DNA of 64,000 nucleotides, from contig OY365811.1 in assembly GCA_959347315.1 (NCBI GenBank), positions 38,717,770 through 38,781,769 on the forward strand, read 5' to 3'. The first letter of the stretch is position 1. Each line of letters starts with the position of its first letter. Of the stretch, positions 1 through 14,044 are shown one piece after another. The position numbers and the translations under genes were made by a program. Under the pieces are notes generated by a model, which had not been told where the DNA came from, ran no database searches, and was given only the letters and a program-made list of their open reading frames with translations. The stretch is from Bimastos eiseni. Lineage: Eukaryota > Annelida > Clitellata > Crassiclitellata > Lumbricidae.

Positions 1-59
1 TTTAAAGCACCATGTGAGTTGTTTGCCATGACTAATATTAATATTTTTATGCACTTTTC

Positions 60-260
60 AAGCACCACTTCTCTGTTGTGGGCCCTACCACTTGTAATGG
101 GCTTCCTCTGGACCTCCGGATTTTCCCTAGGATTTCTCACCATCTTCCTGCTCTTCTTTTAAAACTGTACTCTTTGGCCATGGTTGGACTGGGAGCGCTT
201 CTGAGTAGATTTCTTGAAGAGGCGCTATATCAAGTTTCATTGATTGACTGACTGACTGAC

Positions 261-292
<32 letters not shown>
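60..292 (+). mobile_element. non-LTR retrotransposon 3' end with TTGA tail
   Basis: Ends with ggactgggagcgcttctgag, then aagaggcgctatatcaa and a TGAC/TGAT microsatellite. The same 3' block occurs many times in the window. Preceding bases decode loosely like the C-terminus of a reverse-transcriptase frame. Confidence 0.5.
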
Positions 293-492
293 CAGCAAGC
301 GTCAATTGATTGCACCGAGCAGTGAAGGACTTGCTCAATGTACCTGTTTATGTTTCAATGTATGTACCTTTATGAGAGATGGTTTAGAGACCTGTGATCA
401 CTTGATTTCACCTGAGCATGGATACAGCATATATAGAAGAACAATTAGTAGCAACAGCAGCAATTGAATATTTTGTATCTTTTCCTCTTCAG

Positions 493-683
493 ATGAGGAC
501 ATTAAACTGAACAGCACAGTCTTCCATTGGCCGGACAACATCAACACAGTCTTTGATCTGAGCCAGAACCGCCTGGCGCTGAGGCGTGAGCGAGCAGAGG
601 AGGAACTGAGGAAGAAGATTGCGGCTTTCGAGGAGAAACTGATTGAATACAACAAGGAAATTGAAACGTTCAAGAAGAAAGAG
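493..683 (+). CDS. DNAH3: dynein exon 1 of window (linker, N2 region)
   Basis: Follows a cttcag acceptor (491-492) and ends at gag|gtagtt. The first two bases finish a codon from an upstream exon. Residues 1-63 begin [16 protein letters not shown] and end in a charged, helix-prone stretch ([19 protein letters not shown]) typical of the dynein linker region. Confidence 0.85.
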
Positions 684-3600
684 GTAGTTAATTGTCTTAA
701 GTTCCTTCGTTTGTCGATACTATCTTCCCTGTATGATGAATGCAGACTCATGACCTCCTATTTGAAGAATCTGTGGTATTCGATTTTCGGTGTTTATATT
801 TTATAATTGAGGATTTCACCTCAACATTTCGGCAACGACTAATAAGAATGTCTGAGAGGATCTCGCTATTGTAATTTTACTATAATTATTAGTGAATTTT
901 TTAATTATTGTTTTGGAATTCTATTGTAAAATTACTAGTCAACTTTTATTGTAACTATCATTGAATAATTATTACTGACTTTGTATTGAGAGTTTGGCCT
1001 GTGTATACTTGAGGTAGTTCTGCTCAGGAGCGTGCTCTTAATTAATTGTCCACCACTCGTGTACTGCTATCAGGCAACACCGCGTCTTCTTCACGACTGG
1101 CGCTGCACCCTGGAGTGGGCTCTACTATGCTTTGTCAAATGACTGGGATCACTGCCTCCTTATTCACTGCCCATAAGACTGTTCTGTTGGACCATGGCAG
1201 TCAATCTTGAAGGAGTGCTATATACAATTGCTGTCATAATTGAAGTTTTGGTATAATTTATCATTGAATATTTATTATGATTATATTGTACTAAGATTTC
1301 TTCAAGCAGCATCAGTGCACATTCAACTTGCATACTTACTCTAACATGGCTTTTTGTTGCTCAATTTTTGCGTTTGAACATACTAGAAAACGGTAAGTCC
1401 AAACTGTTTTTGATTGCCCGAAACACATGCACGATTTGTTTTCCAAAGTCACTGATGGAAAAACTGTGGGATGAATGTTATATGGATGAATGCTTCACTG
1501 TGTGTGGTATTCAATATTTAGCTACATATGCATTCAGGTCGGATGCCTTTTACAGGGATCACCCCATTACTTCATTACATGATTTCCCCCTCCCCATCTC
1601 TTTGTTCTGCTCAATCTCTTCCATCTTAGTCTTAGCCGAAGCTTTCAAATGTTGTTTATGTGGGACTTTATATAGCTCATTTTAAGGAACCTTACAAAAG
1701 AGTCGTGACTCTGGTTGCCCTGAAATGTTATTGCTCTTAGCTATTTCTGTTGGAACCGTACCTCGCAGGGTCTTCTTCCTGTCCCTTTCTCTCTGACCCC
1801 TTTTATGCAGTATTGTGCTTCTTCAGCTGTCTGGTTGTCTGCTTGGAAAAGCACTTCATTATATCTCCAGTTCTTACCTAGGAATTCTCTGTTCCATTTC
1901 TATTCTACTCTGAAATAGGTCTTAATTGACCATGGTTGGATTGGGAGTGCCTCTGAGTAGATTTCTTGAAGAGGTGTTATGTTGGGTTTCATTTATTGAT
2001 TGATTTTGTTTCTGATGTAAATGCTGAGTCTTTAGTTTGCCACCACAGGTAGTTGTTTCAGTGTAACAACACTGTGTGATAACAAAGATCATTAGCATCG
2101 CCAACCTCCTTTATTGAGGCTTGGGACTGGCGCTGTCAGAGTGCAAACAGTGGAGTTTCCAGCACTGGCCTGACTGGCACGCCATCATATACACAGCACA
2201 TTTTTTCTTTGTGTTTCATGACAGCGTCAGATTGTCACTTTGACATTATCAGATTGTCACTTTGACAGTGTCAGACTGTCACTTTGACAGTGTCAGATTG
2301 TCGCGTTGACAGTGTCAGGTTGTCACTTTGACAGTGTCAGGTTGTCACTTTGACAGTGTCAGATTGTCTGACTGTCACTTTGACAGTTTGCACCTGATAT
2401 GTTACACATTTCTTCACTTTTCATTGTTTTCACTTGACATTGATATTTCTGACACTGTGAACGTTTCGTTCATTTTCTCATCTGTGGCACATTATATAGT
2501 CTTTGGTTTTTAAATTTATATAATTATGTCCAAAATTAGGATGATTTAATACTTATTACAATACTAATATTGAAACAATATGTTTGGCACTTTAGCATAG
2601 CCAAGGCCAGAGAAAGGGATCCTGTATATGAGTTAAAAATAAAATTAATATAGAAAAATGAGTAAATTTATCCGTGAATCGTTTATGTAGCTCCAGTGTG
2701 TGAGAGAACTGCTGGCTTAGCATAATACTAGGCATTGAAATTGTGTTCTAGTATTTTAAGGAGGAGAAATGCCACAACTGCTTTTTCCTGTAGATTTTAG
2801 TAACTGTCACTGACTAATGTAATAATTATTAAGAAAGAAAATCGATAATGTGTGATTATGATAAGCTGTGCATTGCTAGTATTGTGAATGTTACATTTTA
2901 TTTATGTAGCACATCTACATGCTATGATATGTGAAAAAAGCCAGATTACTTTTTATGACTTCTTTGGGTCGAATACTTGCAGCAATGTTTTAAACTCAAT
3001 ACAATTTAGGCTTATTAGCACTTGATTACGTATTGACGTATTGACAGTTGACTCTATTAATTAATAATTGATTTTGTCTTGACTGTTAACTCATTTGTAG
3101 AGGATGATTGTAAGTAGATTAAACCTTCCTCAGTGCCTCCTCACTTTGACTAACTAATAGTAGTTTCTGTTCTGACAACACTGTGTGTAGCAAAGATCAC
3201 TAGCGTCCTCCTCCTTTGTACATGCTTGGGACTGGCACCACCAGAGTGCAAGCAGTGGTGGAGTTTTCACTTGAACTCACGTGTTTAGATACTTCATTAA
3301 CTCTTTCACGTACACCCTGTCTCCAAGTCCTGTCTCTTAATATTCCTCATTAATGAGATGGGTTTTTCCAGTGGTCTACTAGGACTGAGATCATGTCTGT
3401 ATTTCAAATAGTTTCGTATTCAATTCACAGAAATCTGATTAGGATGTTGCTCTGAGTCTGTGAATTCACCTTATACAGGTGTGCATTTATCAGTTACCTG
3501 TTGATTGACACAGCTATTTCACTTGTAATACCTCCAAATGACATGGCCGTTGTGACTTTGGTAGTGATGTTGGCATTGTTGAAGGTGTGGTTGGTGGTGG

Positions 3601-6600
3601 GTGTGGTTGTTGTGGTGGTTGTGATAACGATGTGGATGATGATGATAACAATGATGATGTCCATGTACTACTAAATTCTAATAGCTTTTGGTTTTGTTGT
3701 TTTGCATGTTTTGGATAGAAATCGTTTTTGTGTCTTTCTGCCTATCTGCTGTTGTGTCTCGCTCCGTGTCTGTGTGTGTCTCTGTCTTTGTCTCTGTCTT
3801 TGTCTCTGTCTGAAAAGTCTCTTGGTCTGTATCTTTGAAAATTGATTGTGAGTGGATTTACGACTGTTGCAGGAACCATCTTGAAAACCAACTTATTACA
3901 AGCACAATTGTGCAATCAATAAATCACTGGATGGTGGTGGGTGGGTGGGTGGCTGGCTGGGTGCTAGGTAGATAGTGGTGGGTGGTGAGTAGCTGGGGCG
4001 GTGATCCCGGGGGTTCGAGGGGGACATGTCCCCCCACCTTTCACAGAGAGGGGATGCATTATACGTGTGTCCCCCACATTTCCTACCCCTCTGATTGGGT
4101 AGGCCTATCTTCCCACCTGTCAAGCGAGATTGCTGCCTCTGGTTAGTAGTAATGAGTGTCAGATAGTTGTGGTGAGTGATTTGAGTTGTAGATGTGGCTG
4201 TTTATATATTGTGGTGGATGGTGATGATGATGATGATGATTCTTTGCTGCCATCAAGTACTGTATGATGATTCAACCAGCAATGATGATGACGATGATGA
4301 GGACGACGACGACAATGAGATATTCATCTTTATGGACATATCTTCATCTTTGTGGTCATATCTTTGTCTTTAATAACATATCTTAATCTTTGTGGATATA
4401 TCTTCATCTTGTGGACATGTCTTCATCTTTATTGACATATTATTATCTTTACCGAGATCACGAACATGGACGAGATGAAGCACAATGTGGACCTGCTGCT
4501 GAAGATGTCTGCCCACTTGGAATCGGCGCGGAACGAACTGGACGCGATCAACAGGGAGGAGAGCCTTCTGGAGTGGGAAGAGACGAAATTCCCACAGCTG
4601 CAGCAGATGTTCCAGACAAAGGATCCATACGACAAGCTCTGGATCAATGCGCTCAACTTCACCATCAAGAGCGAGGAATGGATGAACGGTCGGTTGATTC
4701 TCTCAGCTTTTCTATTCTGCCGTTCCCTCAATCAGAGGGTGGGCGCGCTGGTACCCTTAAGCTCACTGGTACCTCAAGGTGATTGATACCCTTAAGGTCA
4801 CTGATACCCTCAAGGTCAAAGGAGCCTCAAGGGCACTGGAACCATCAAGGTCACTGGTACTCTTAAACTCACTGGTACCATTAGCCTCCCATAGTGTCAC
4901 TGGTACCCTTAAGGTCTCTATATTTGTCGCTGTCGTGATTTTCATTATTTATATCTTTTAATATCATATTTGTCATAACTGTCATACCGCCATCTTCGTC
5001 ATCTGCGTCTTCTTCTCATCGGCTTCACCTCCCTATATTCTCTGCATTACAAACGGAGCACTCCTACCAATGTAGTTTCTTTGCTTTGACTTAAGTCTAC
5101 GATTGTTGAAGTTCCTCTTTCTTTGAACTTAAGGTTTCTATAGAAGTCTTCCTTGAACATGAGTGTACTGCTGCTGAAGCCATATTTCCTTGAACCGAAG
5201 TCTGCTATTACTGAAGCCATATTCCTTTGAGCCAAAATTTACTGTTACTGAATCAATACTTCTTTGAACCTATGTCTACTGTTTATGTCCTCTTTTTCAA
5301 TAATTTTAGGTCCATTTGTCAAGCTCGATGCAGAGGCGATTAACGAGGAACTGGGCGAAATGTTCCGCACGATGCACAAACTGACGAAGACCTTTACAGA
5401 CACCGGACCACGAAACGTTGCCGAACGCCAGCGAAACAGGATGGAGAAGTTCAAGGCCCATCTACCGCTTCTCAACGTCATCTGTAATGCAGGGATCCGA
5501 GACAGACATTGGGACCAGGTTGACCTTTGCAGTTATGCTCAATTCTATACACAGTAACTGTCTTCTCGTGGTATGCAATTCTAAAAAGAATAATGATAAT
5601 GATAATATAATGGATAATGGTAATGATAATGACAATAACAATAACATTAATAATAATTAGAGCTGCGGAAATTAATAATTAATTAATCGATTAATCATAA
5701 AATTTATTTTAAGGATTAACATTTTTTTGACGATATAGTTGTTTAGATTATTCTGCCCATCACTAACATGTGCCAGTAGTCTGAAAGAAACATCATTAAC
5801 CTTATACATTGCAATATGGAGGCGGATAGTAATCGAGATATTAATTACAGACACATATCAGGTCGATTACATGAACATTATATATTTAAATTATTGGGTA
5901 ACGGAAATATCAAAATTGCTGATAACGTTTTTTGCATTCATTGCGACAAATCGTTTGCATACCATGGATCTAACACTTCAGTATGAGCAAGAAAACTGCC
6001 TGGTTTTTTTTCTGTATGTGACTAGATTCAGTTGCTGAGAATTTTAATTGAAATGTCATTAATTTGTTTGTCAAATGTAATTACACTCATATTTGTGATT
6101 TAATCAAAATTAACTAATAATTAATCGTTAATTTTTCAAAAGTTAACTATTAAAATTAAATTAGTTGTTAACAGCCATAATAATAATAGTAAAATCAGCA
6201 TGGTCTCAGAGGACCCATGAGAAACTTCTTTCATCTACCAACGGATCTCGTTAACCATGCAACACTTTAACACTGTCGCGTTTTGAGGCACTTTCGCCAA
6301 CCAGGACAACAACGACGAGTAATACCATTTCCAGACAAATTGCATAAATAGCAATCTCTAAGTCCCTGAGGGATCCTGTATACCTTGGGGCATAAAAAAA
6401 TAATGATAATAATAATAGAAATTTGTTTGAGCCATGATCATCTTCATAATGATCGATTGTTGTACAGTGATCCTTGAATGTTTTCCTGCATTGTGATGAT
6501 GATCATTGTGTGAATATTTGGTGGTTTGTTTTCATCTAGATGAGCGATGTTGTTGGGTTTGACCTGAGACCTCAGTCTGACACATCTCTAGCTCACATGA

Positions 6601-9600
6601 TAGAATATGGACTCAACAAGCACCTCGATAAGTCAGTTTCTCTATCGTTTCTAAGCAGAAACATCATGATACTTAAGGAGTTCATTATATCATTGATATG
6701 TTACGTAAGGAGTTCATTATATCATTGATATCACCGGATGTCCTCTCTGTTCTTTAGACCATCATGGTCTTCTAGTACCGCAGTCTAGAACTGCCACAGC
6801 TCAGCATTGTGCCTATGCCTCTGTTGGCCCTTTGCTATGGAACAGCCATCTTGCTGTGACTCGTGCTTCAATCTTATCTAGTAGCGCAACTGTTTTTGCT
6901 CGTTCTCTTAAGACTTTCTTTTCTCTAGGGGTTTTTCACACTGGGAGTGCCTCTGATTAGGTTGTACTGTGAGAGGCGCTTTATAAATCCGTAAATAGAA
7001 TAGAATAGAACAGATATGTTACTATTGGAATTCATTATATCATGGATCGATTTCTCTATGTGTTGAGTCAAATGTGTTCACTTTTATTACAACCTATTGA
7101 TATATTAGTCCACTTGTTCATCTGACCATAGATCCATTTCGTGCCTTCTCTGACGTTGACCATTCCACCTAGAATACAATCCCCTTTGAGATGCCATTGT
7201 TGCCAAGAAGTAATGGCCTTTGTTTTACAAGTTAATATAGACTGATTTGCATCACCGTGGTTGGGTTGGGCTTGCAGCGCCTCGGAGTAGACTTCTTGAG
7301 GGGCGTTATATAAATATCTGAATGAATGAATGAATGAATGAATGAATGAATGAATGAATGAATGAATGAATGAATGAATGAATCAGAGCCAGCTAGTTTA
7401 CACGCCATCCAGCAACTCAGTCATCAAGCCAGCCAGCAACCGGTCATCCAGGCATCAAACCAGCTAGCCAGCCAGTGAATCATCTTTAAATGCGGAAACA
7501 GTCTGCCCATTCTTTGTATGTTATAGGTTAGAACAGATTGGAGCCGCGGCTGCAAAGGAGTATTCGCTGGAAAAGAACATGGAGAAGATGAAGATGGAAT
7601 GGAAGGACGTCTGCTTCGAATTCGTTCCATATCGCGACACTGTAAGCCTTTCGACTGAATAGTTATCGTAATTTAAATGTTTATATAGTGCCTCTTCAAG
7701 AGACATTTATCTGAACTAGTGACAGAAAATTAGAATGGAAAATGGAACTCGTTGATTATCAAGCTATCTAAATTCATGCAATTCACTTCAGATATCACAT
7801 TTGATAGTCTGTGAAACCTGAGCACCTTCATTTTCTTTGCCTCAGCTTATGACTTTTATCTCTGTTTTATGCATATGCCTTGCAGTAATCGTATCTGGAA
7901 GAATGCATTGAAAAACTGCTCCCTTGAACTTTGTCTAAGAATTTGTGCAAAAGGTAGTTGGGCAATGGCAGTTGAGCGAACGATTCCATCTGAAGGGAAT
8001 ATCGAGTGATACCTGGTACATTATATAATGGCTCAACAGAAGTTATTTGATTCAATTTAGTTAGAATGATGAAATGATGTGTGATTTTATTGTTTGGCAG
8101 TTGAGGATTTTTTACTTTCATAGTTTTTAATATTTCAGCCTGTTATAAGTTATGACCATCCGTTATTTTTATTCAACCACTGCGCAGCGTGACAAGATGA
8201 AACCAAAGGTGATCCATGTGAATGAAGTAGTAATTTTTGACACAACTGTGAATCTAGACACTGTGCATTGTAGCCCAGGCTGTTGAGCTCAAAGACACCT
8301 TCTCTTTGGCCCAATAGGATTGGGAGTGAGGAACATAATCCATCACCAGGCTTTTTCACGCTTCAGAAGACCTGCAAGCTCCTACCAACTAGCGTTATTC
8401 ACATATTTCACATGATGTTTCACAACTCACACCCTATGTATAACTGGTGACGGCGTTTGTGGCTCTGATTGTCTGTTGATCTTTGGTGGCATTGGACAAG
8501 TTGTGTGTCGATGCCTTCTCTCATCACTGATATTTGGTTTTACTAATCTTGTGTTCATTATAAGTGCACAGAGGGTAATGAATTGTATAAATATTGAGTT
8601 GTTAAAATTATTCAGTTTTTAAGCAACAGTTTAATGAGTCGTTTTTCTTTCATTTTCCTGTCAAAAGGTCATTAATTAGCAATAAATCAGTAAGATTCTC
8701 ATTGTTGGAAGCTGAAGCATTTAGTTTTGTCATCTTGGGTGCTTTATTGAGACATTCAAATTGATTGAATTCGATATCATAAATAGAAATAAATGATGAA
8801 TAATGAAAATTGATTAAATGAATAAAAATGCAAGTTAATAAATGAATAAAATATATGAAAATTATATATTAAAAAATAGGCTTGCGATTATTTCTGAAAT
8901 TATTTAAAGAAGGAGGTTCGGTTCACCAGAGCATAATTCGTTCCTTAACTTTGTGAATGAATATCAGAATGTGACATTATTTACTAAATCATTTACAATG
9001 TAATTTACAACATCATTTATGCTGCTAATTTTGCATAATTTTAAATGTCATTTATGGCAGCATTTTCTATGTTATTTGCAATGTCATTTGCTATAACATC
9101 TTCTACGTCATTCATGATGCCATTACTATGTCATTTACTACACCATATTACAATGTCAGTTACAATGTCATTTATAATGTCATTTACAGTGTCATTTACA
9201 ATATCATCTACAATGTCAGTTGCACATTACGTTCATTTATGCTGTTTTTCATTGTTCGACAGGGTGTGTCCATTCTGTCAGCTATTGATGACATTCAGCT
9301 AATGCTGGATGACCACATCATCAAGGCACAGACAATGAGAGGATCTCCATTCATTAAACCACTTGAACTGGAAATGAAGGAATGGGAAGAAAAGCTCGTC
9401 TCTATGCAGGATATTCTCGATGCTTGGCTCAAGGTTCGTACTAAATTATGAATAATGATTGCAACAATAATTATAACGACAACACTAACAAAGATAATAA
9501 TATTAAAGGTGGTGGTGATGTGGGTTATGGTGGTGATGACGATGACGATGATGATGATGACGACGATGATGACTGATGATGATGACAGTGATGGTGATAT

Positions 9601-10161
9601 TAATAGGTGTATTGACAATCAATAATTGATTGTGATGATGATTGTGATATTGATAGTAGTAGTAGTAGTAGTAGTAATTATAATAATAATAAGGAATGCG
9701 GAGGCGCTTGGAGCAGCGAAGGACTGCATTTCATATCAGAGTTAGGAAGTCGGATGAGTGATACAACTGATGATCCAATGGAGACATCATATCTTTTCCT
9801 GAGAATCTCCATGGTTCTTCAATGTGGTAACGCCGCTTGCCTCTTCGGGACATTGCCACCATTCACTTAGCTCGCCAACATAGGCGATAACAGCATAATG
9901 TGAAAGATATATGTTTATAATAATAATAATAATAACAATAATAATAATAATATAATAATAATAATTATTATTACAGTAATAGTAATGAAGCTTTTTAACC
10001 ACCATATAAGTTATTTTGATAATAAATATAATAATGATAATAATGATGGTATGATGTTATTTAAATCTTATTTATTATCATCATCGTCGTCACCATCACC
10101 ACCGCAAACACCATCACCATCGTCATCATCATCATCATCATATCGTCATCACCACCAACAC

Positions 10162-10233
<72 letters not shown>

Positions 10234-13200
10234 ATGCTCTTATTAAGGGCCACACAATCATCAATGAATTGTGAGTGAAGGACTTACTCTACGTCTCTAC
10301 ACAGTGCACTAGGATCGAACTTTAACTTTTCACCTTACAAGGTAACCGTTCAAACAAGTGGCTACTGTGCCCCAAATAGATTTCCATGTCCCACAATCGG
10401 CTACGTATGGTTTTCTCTTACATTGTCAGGTCCAGGCAACATGGTTGTACCTTGAGCCAATCTTCAGTTCAGAGGACATCATGGCTCAGATGCCGGAAGA
10501 AGGCCGGAAGTTCGGCATCGTCGACAGCTACTGGAAGGACATTATGTCACAAGCGATCAAGGACACGCATTGTTTGGCAGCCACAGACCAGGCCAGCATG
10601 CTCAGTCGACTGACAGAGGCCAATCTGCTATTGGAGGACATACAGAAGGGCCTCAACCTCTATCTCGAAAAGAAAAGGCTCTACTTTCCAAGGTAATGCT
10701 ACTCCGATGTCTTTGTTAGGAATTCTATCATGGGCTGCTGAAAGGTTTTGCCCAAAGTGCAAAGGTTGCGGCGTGTTCTTAATTGTGATGTAATTGTAGC
10801 GTAATGTAAATCTTAAAAATTTCTTAGTGCCCTGGAAAACTGTGTCAGTTATTCACAGACTATGTTAGGAATTATATGACAAGCGGAAGAGTTTTTCTGC
10901 AAGTTCAAAGGTTACGGTGTGTTCTTCATCGTCATATAATCGTAGCATAATGTAAATCTTTTAAATTTCTCAGCACCACTCAAAAAACGTCTGGCAGGCC
11001 AGCTTATTCACTGGTACAATATCAAACCAAGTCTGCTGTTGCCGCCAGGATCAAGGACACATATGCTCCAAGTTGCCATGGCGTTAATCTAAACTTAAGT
11101 GCAGGTTACCAGGCGATTCATGAGCACTGCATCACGTCAGAAAGGTTGTCCAGAGTTGGCAGGCACAGATATAACACTTTAGAATCCGAGTAGCTCTTCT
11201 TTGGCCTCAGAGTTATGATCCGATGTAGAGGAGAGTGAAACCAAATCCGGATGACTCTGGACTGGGAGCAATGTTGACCTTGCAACATTTTTCTTTAGGT
11301 TTTTCTTCCTGTCAAACGACGAACTGCTGGAGATCCTGTCGGAGACAAAGGATCCGATGAGGGTCCAACCGCACCTCAAAAAGTGCTTCGAGGGAATCGC
11401 AAAGCTCGAGTTTACGGAGGACCAGGAGATTGTTGGGATGATCTCCTCGGAGAACGAGTCCGTTCCATTCCACCAGAGGATCTACACTGTCAAGGCCAAG
11501 GTCATGTCCTATCTAATCTAACCTTATCCTAAATTGTTTTAAATGTTTTCTATTGTAGTGGTATATATTTATTTTGAGGCTCTGAAATTTGTATGCATAT
11601 ATACCTCTTAACTCTTGCAGATGTATATTTCATACATTGGTATATGTATATTATATAAAAGAAATTATGCATGCATGCACATACATATTCATATTCATAT
11701 ATATACATACATACATATGCATGCATGCACATACATATTCATGATGTGTAAGCATTGTTTATTAACCTATATAGTATATACCAATGTTTGCAACATTGAT
11801 CTAGTGGTTAACATGCGTTGGTTCAAATCACTACAAAAGAAAAATTGATTGTCCTGCCTTATCAGAAGCTTCGCCAGCTGGAACAGCCTCCCCCTTCCTC
11901 TTCGGGAAAAGCTGCTCTCTCTCCCCATGCTGCCTTCTGGAAGCGCTTGAAGACTTTCCTGTTCATGGTTTAGCTATAGTATTGAGTCGTGAGCGCCTCT
12001 GATACGAGTTGTGCTATATAAGTGCTCCACTACATGACATTACATTACATCTGGTCTTATCTAGTCTTGTCTGATAAAGATCCAATCTATATGATCTGTA
12101 TAATCACTGATTTGACAAGAAAGCACTGATCTGATTTTATATAATCTAATCATGATTATGCAGAGATAAGACACAGGAACTCCAAGATACATGAACAAAA
12201 TATACTTCATTATTTTTATTACATTGATTTTGGTGAATTTTTTCAACTTTCGGCTCCACGTTTGACCAGCATCCATCCTCAATTGAGAAATTTAATGCAT
12301 TGGATTACGTGTAAGCTTGAAGGGCACTATTATTATTATTACTATTATTATATTCGTTTATTGAACAGGCTGGCAAACTGCAGCAAGTTAGTTACTATAA
12401 GCAAGCAAGCACAAGCAAGTTACTATATAACCGTCCTGTTACATTTCTTTAGATTTCGATGCATTTATGCAATAATAAACAATGAGTACACATTGCCTGT
12501 TACACTGAAAGTGAGTAGCTTTGCAGTGAGAATTGGTTTACAAATGATACATTTAATTTGAATAGATTAGATTTTAAAGATAGGTCAATTGATGTTATTG
12601 TATTACTTTGTTCTTTACCAATTTCATAAATTGGTAGAGAACATCATGACTTTCATATTATCATCAGTTGCATCTCTGGGTTTCTTAAGGATGAGCTCTA
12701 ATCTTAATCGTAATCATAAAATCCAAATTTCTAAGGCGCCTCTTGAAAGCTAAGCGCAGGGCACCAGCTTATTCACGAGCTCTATATAAATATGCGTTTA
12801 CAATTACTGTGCATTTACAGGGGATGGTGGAGAAGTGGTTGCTACAGGTCGAAGATGCCATGGTATCAAACGTGCGGAGGATAATCGGGGAGGCGGTCGA
12901 GGCTTACGCAAACACCTCTCGGAATCAGTGGGTGCTCGATTGGCCTGGTCAGATCGTCATCTGCGTTAGCTCCGCCTTTTGGACGACTGAAGTAACGGAA
13001 GCGATGCTAGTCCAGCATGGAGTTCCAGTGAGAATAACTATCAGAAGTATCTCATCTGTATCATGTTACATACATACTTTATTATGAATCAAGGAATCAA
13101 TGAAACTTGATATGGCTCCTCTTCAAGAGATCTTCTCAGAGGCGCCCTCTTCGCTAGACTACATGGTTTTAAATGTCATCAACAACTGTTGGAACAATTA

Positions 13201-13986
13201 GCGAAACAATGCATAAACCCTAGCGTTTGACTAACCAATGGATTCCTGTCAACAGCTGACAGATGCTCAGAGTCTCTGGGCTTAAAGAAATTAGACCTTA
13301 ATACTGTATATTTTTTCTGTTTAAGATTATGTCATCTATATCTTGCTACACACATATCATGCCAGTTTGTGACATAATTTTTATTAAATTTGTCCTCTTC
13401 AGTATTTTTGTGCCGCAGATGAGCAGGTTTGTGACATGGACGACTCTTGTCTACCCTTCCTTTCTCTCCATCTTCCTCTGTCGCTTGCTTTCCTATTCGT
13501 CATCTCATCTGGATCATATTACGTACGTCTACATATCATACCAGTGTTCTATATATAATTTTGAAGTATATATTTTTGAGTTGTTGAATTGATGATGTAA
13601 TGCAGCTGTTGTTCTTCTGCTTTTGTAGCATTACTTAAAGAAGTGCAATAATCAGATTGACGATATCGTTGAACTTGTGAGAGGAAAGTTGGAAAGCGGG
13701 GCGCGCATCACCCTTGGAGCGCTCATCGTTATCGATGTTCATGGTAACTATACCTACTAACACGACATCACGGACTCGCTGTGATGCCCCTCATTGCGTC
13801 CCCAGTTTCTAAACTTAATGCAAAGTGGGGTTATGTCCAACCACAGTTAATTGCTTAACGTGCCAGAGTTACGATGCTGTAATGAGAATCTCCTTGCAGG
13901 GCTAAATGTTGACTTTACTACACATTAGTTTGTTTAACATGTAGTAGTCTGGCTTCCCTCTGTATATATATATTTATATATATATT

Positions 13987-14044
<58 letters not shown>

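Larger units (their letters stand above)
684..4456 (+). other. intron 1 (3.8 kb), retroelement remains and repeats
   Basis: Holds a retroelement tail near 1922-2005, two copies of a dispersed element (2052-2165, 3168-3275), a 22-bp minisatellite (2220-2395), G/T- and GAT-rich tracts (3560-3990, 4224-4320) and a 20-bp array touching exon 2. An open stretch at 1368-1685 matches nothing I recognise. Elsewhere I see only AT-rich sequence. Confidence 0.7.

Noticed and set aside
6540..6542. ATG at the beginning of exon 4 as a translation start
   Set aside because: It lies directly after an acceptor and joins exon 3 in frame within a conserved dynein segment, so it is an internal methionine.
10061..10278. 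Poly-His and poly-Asp frames on opposite strands
   Set aside because: Pure products of the CAT/ATG microsatellite.
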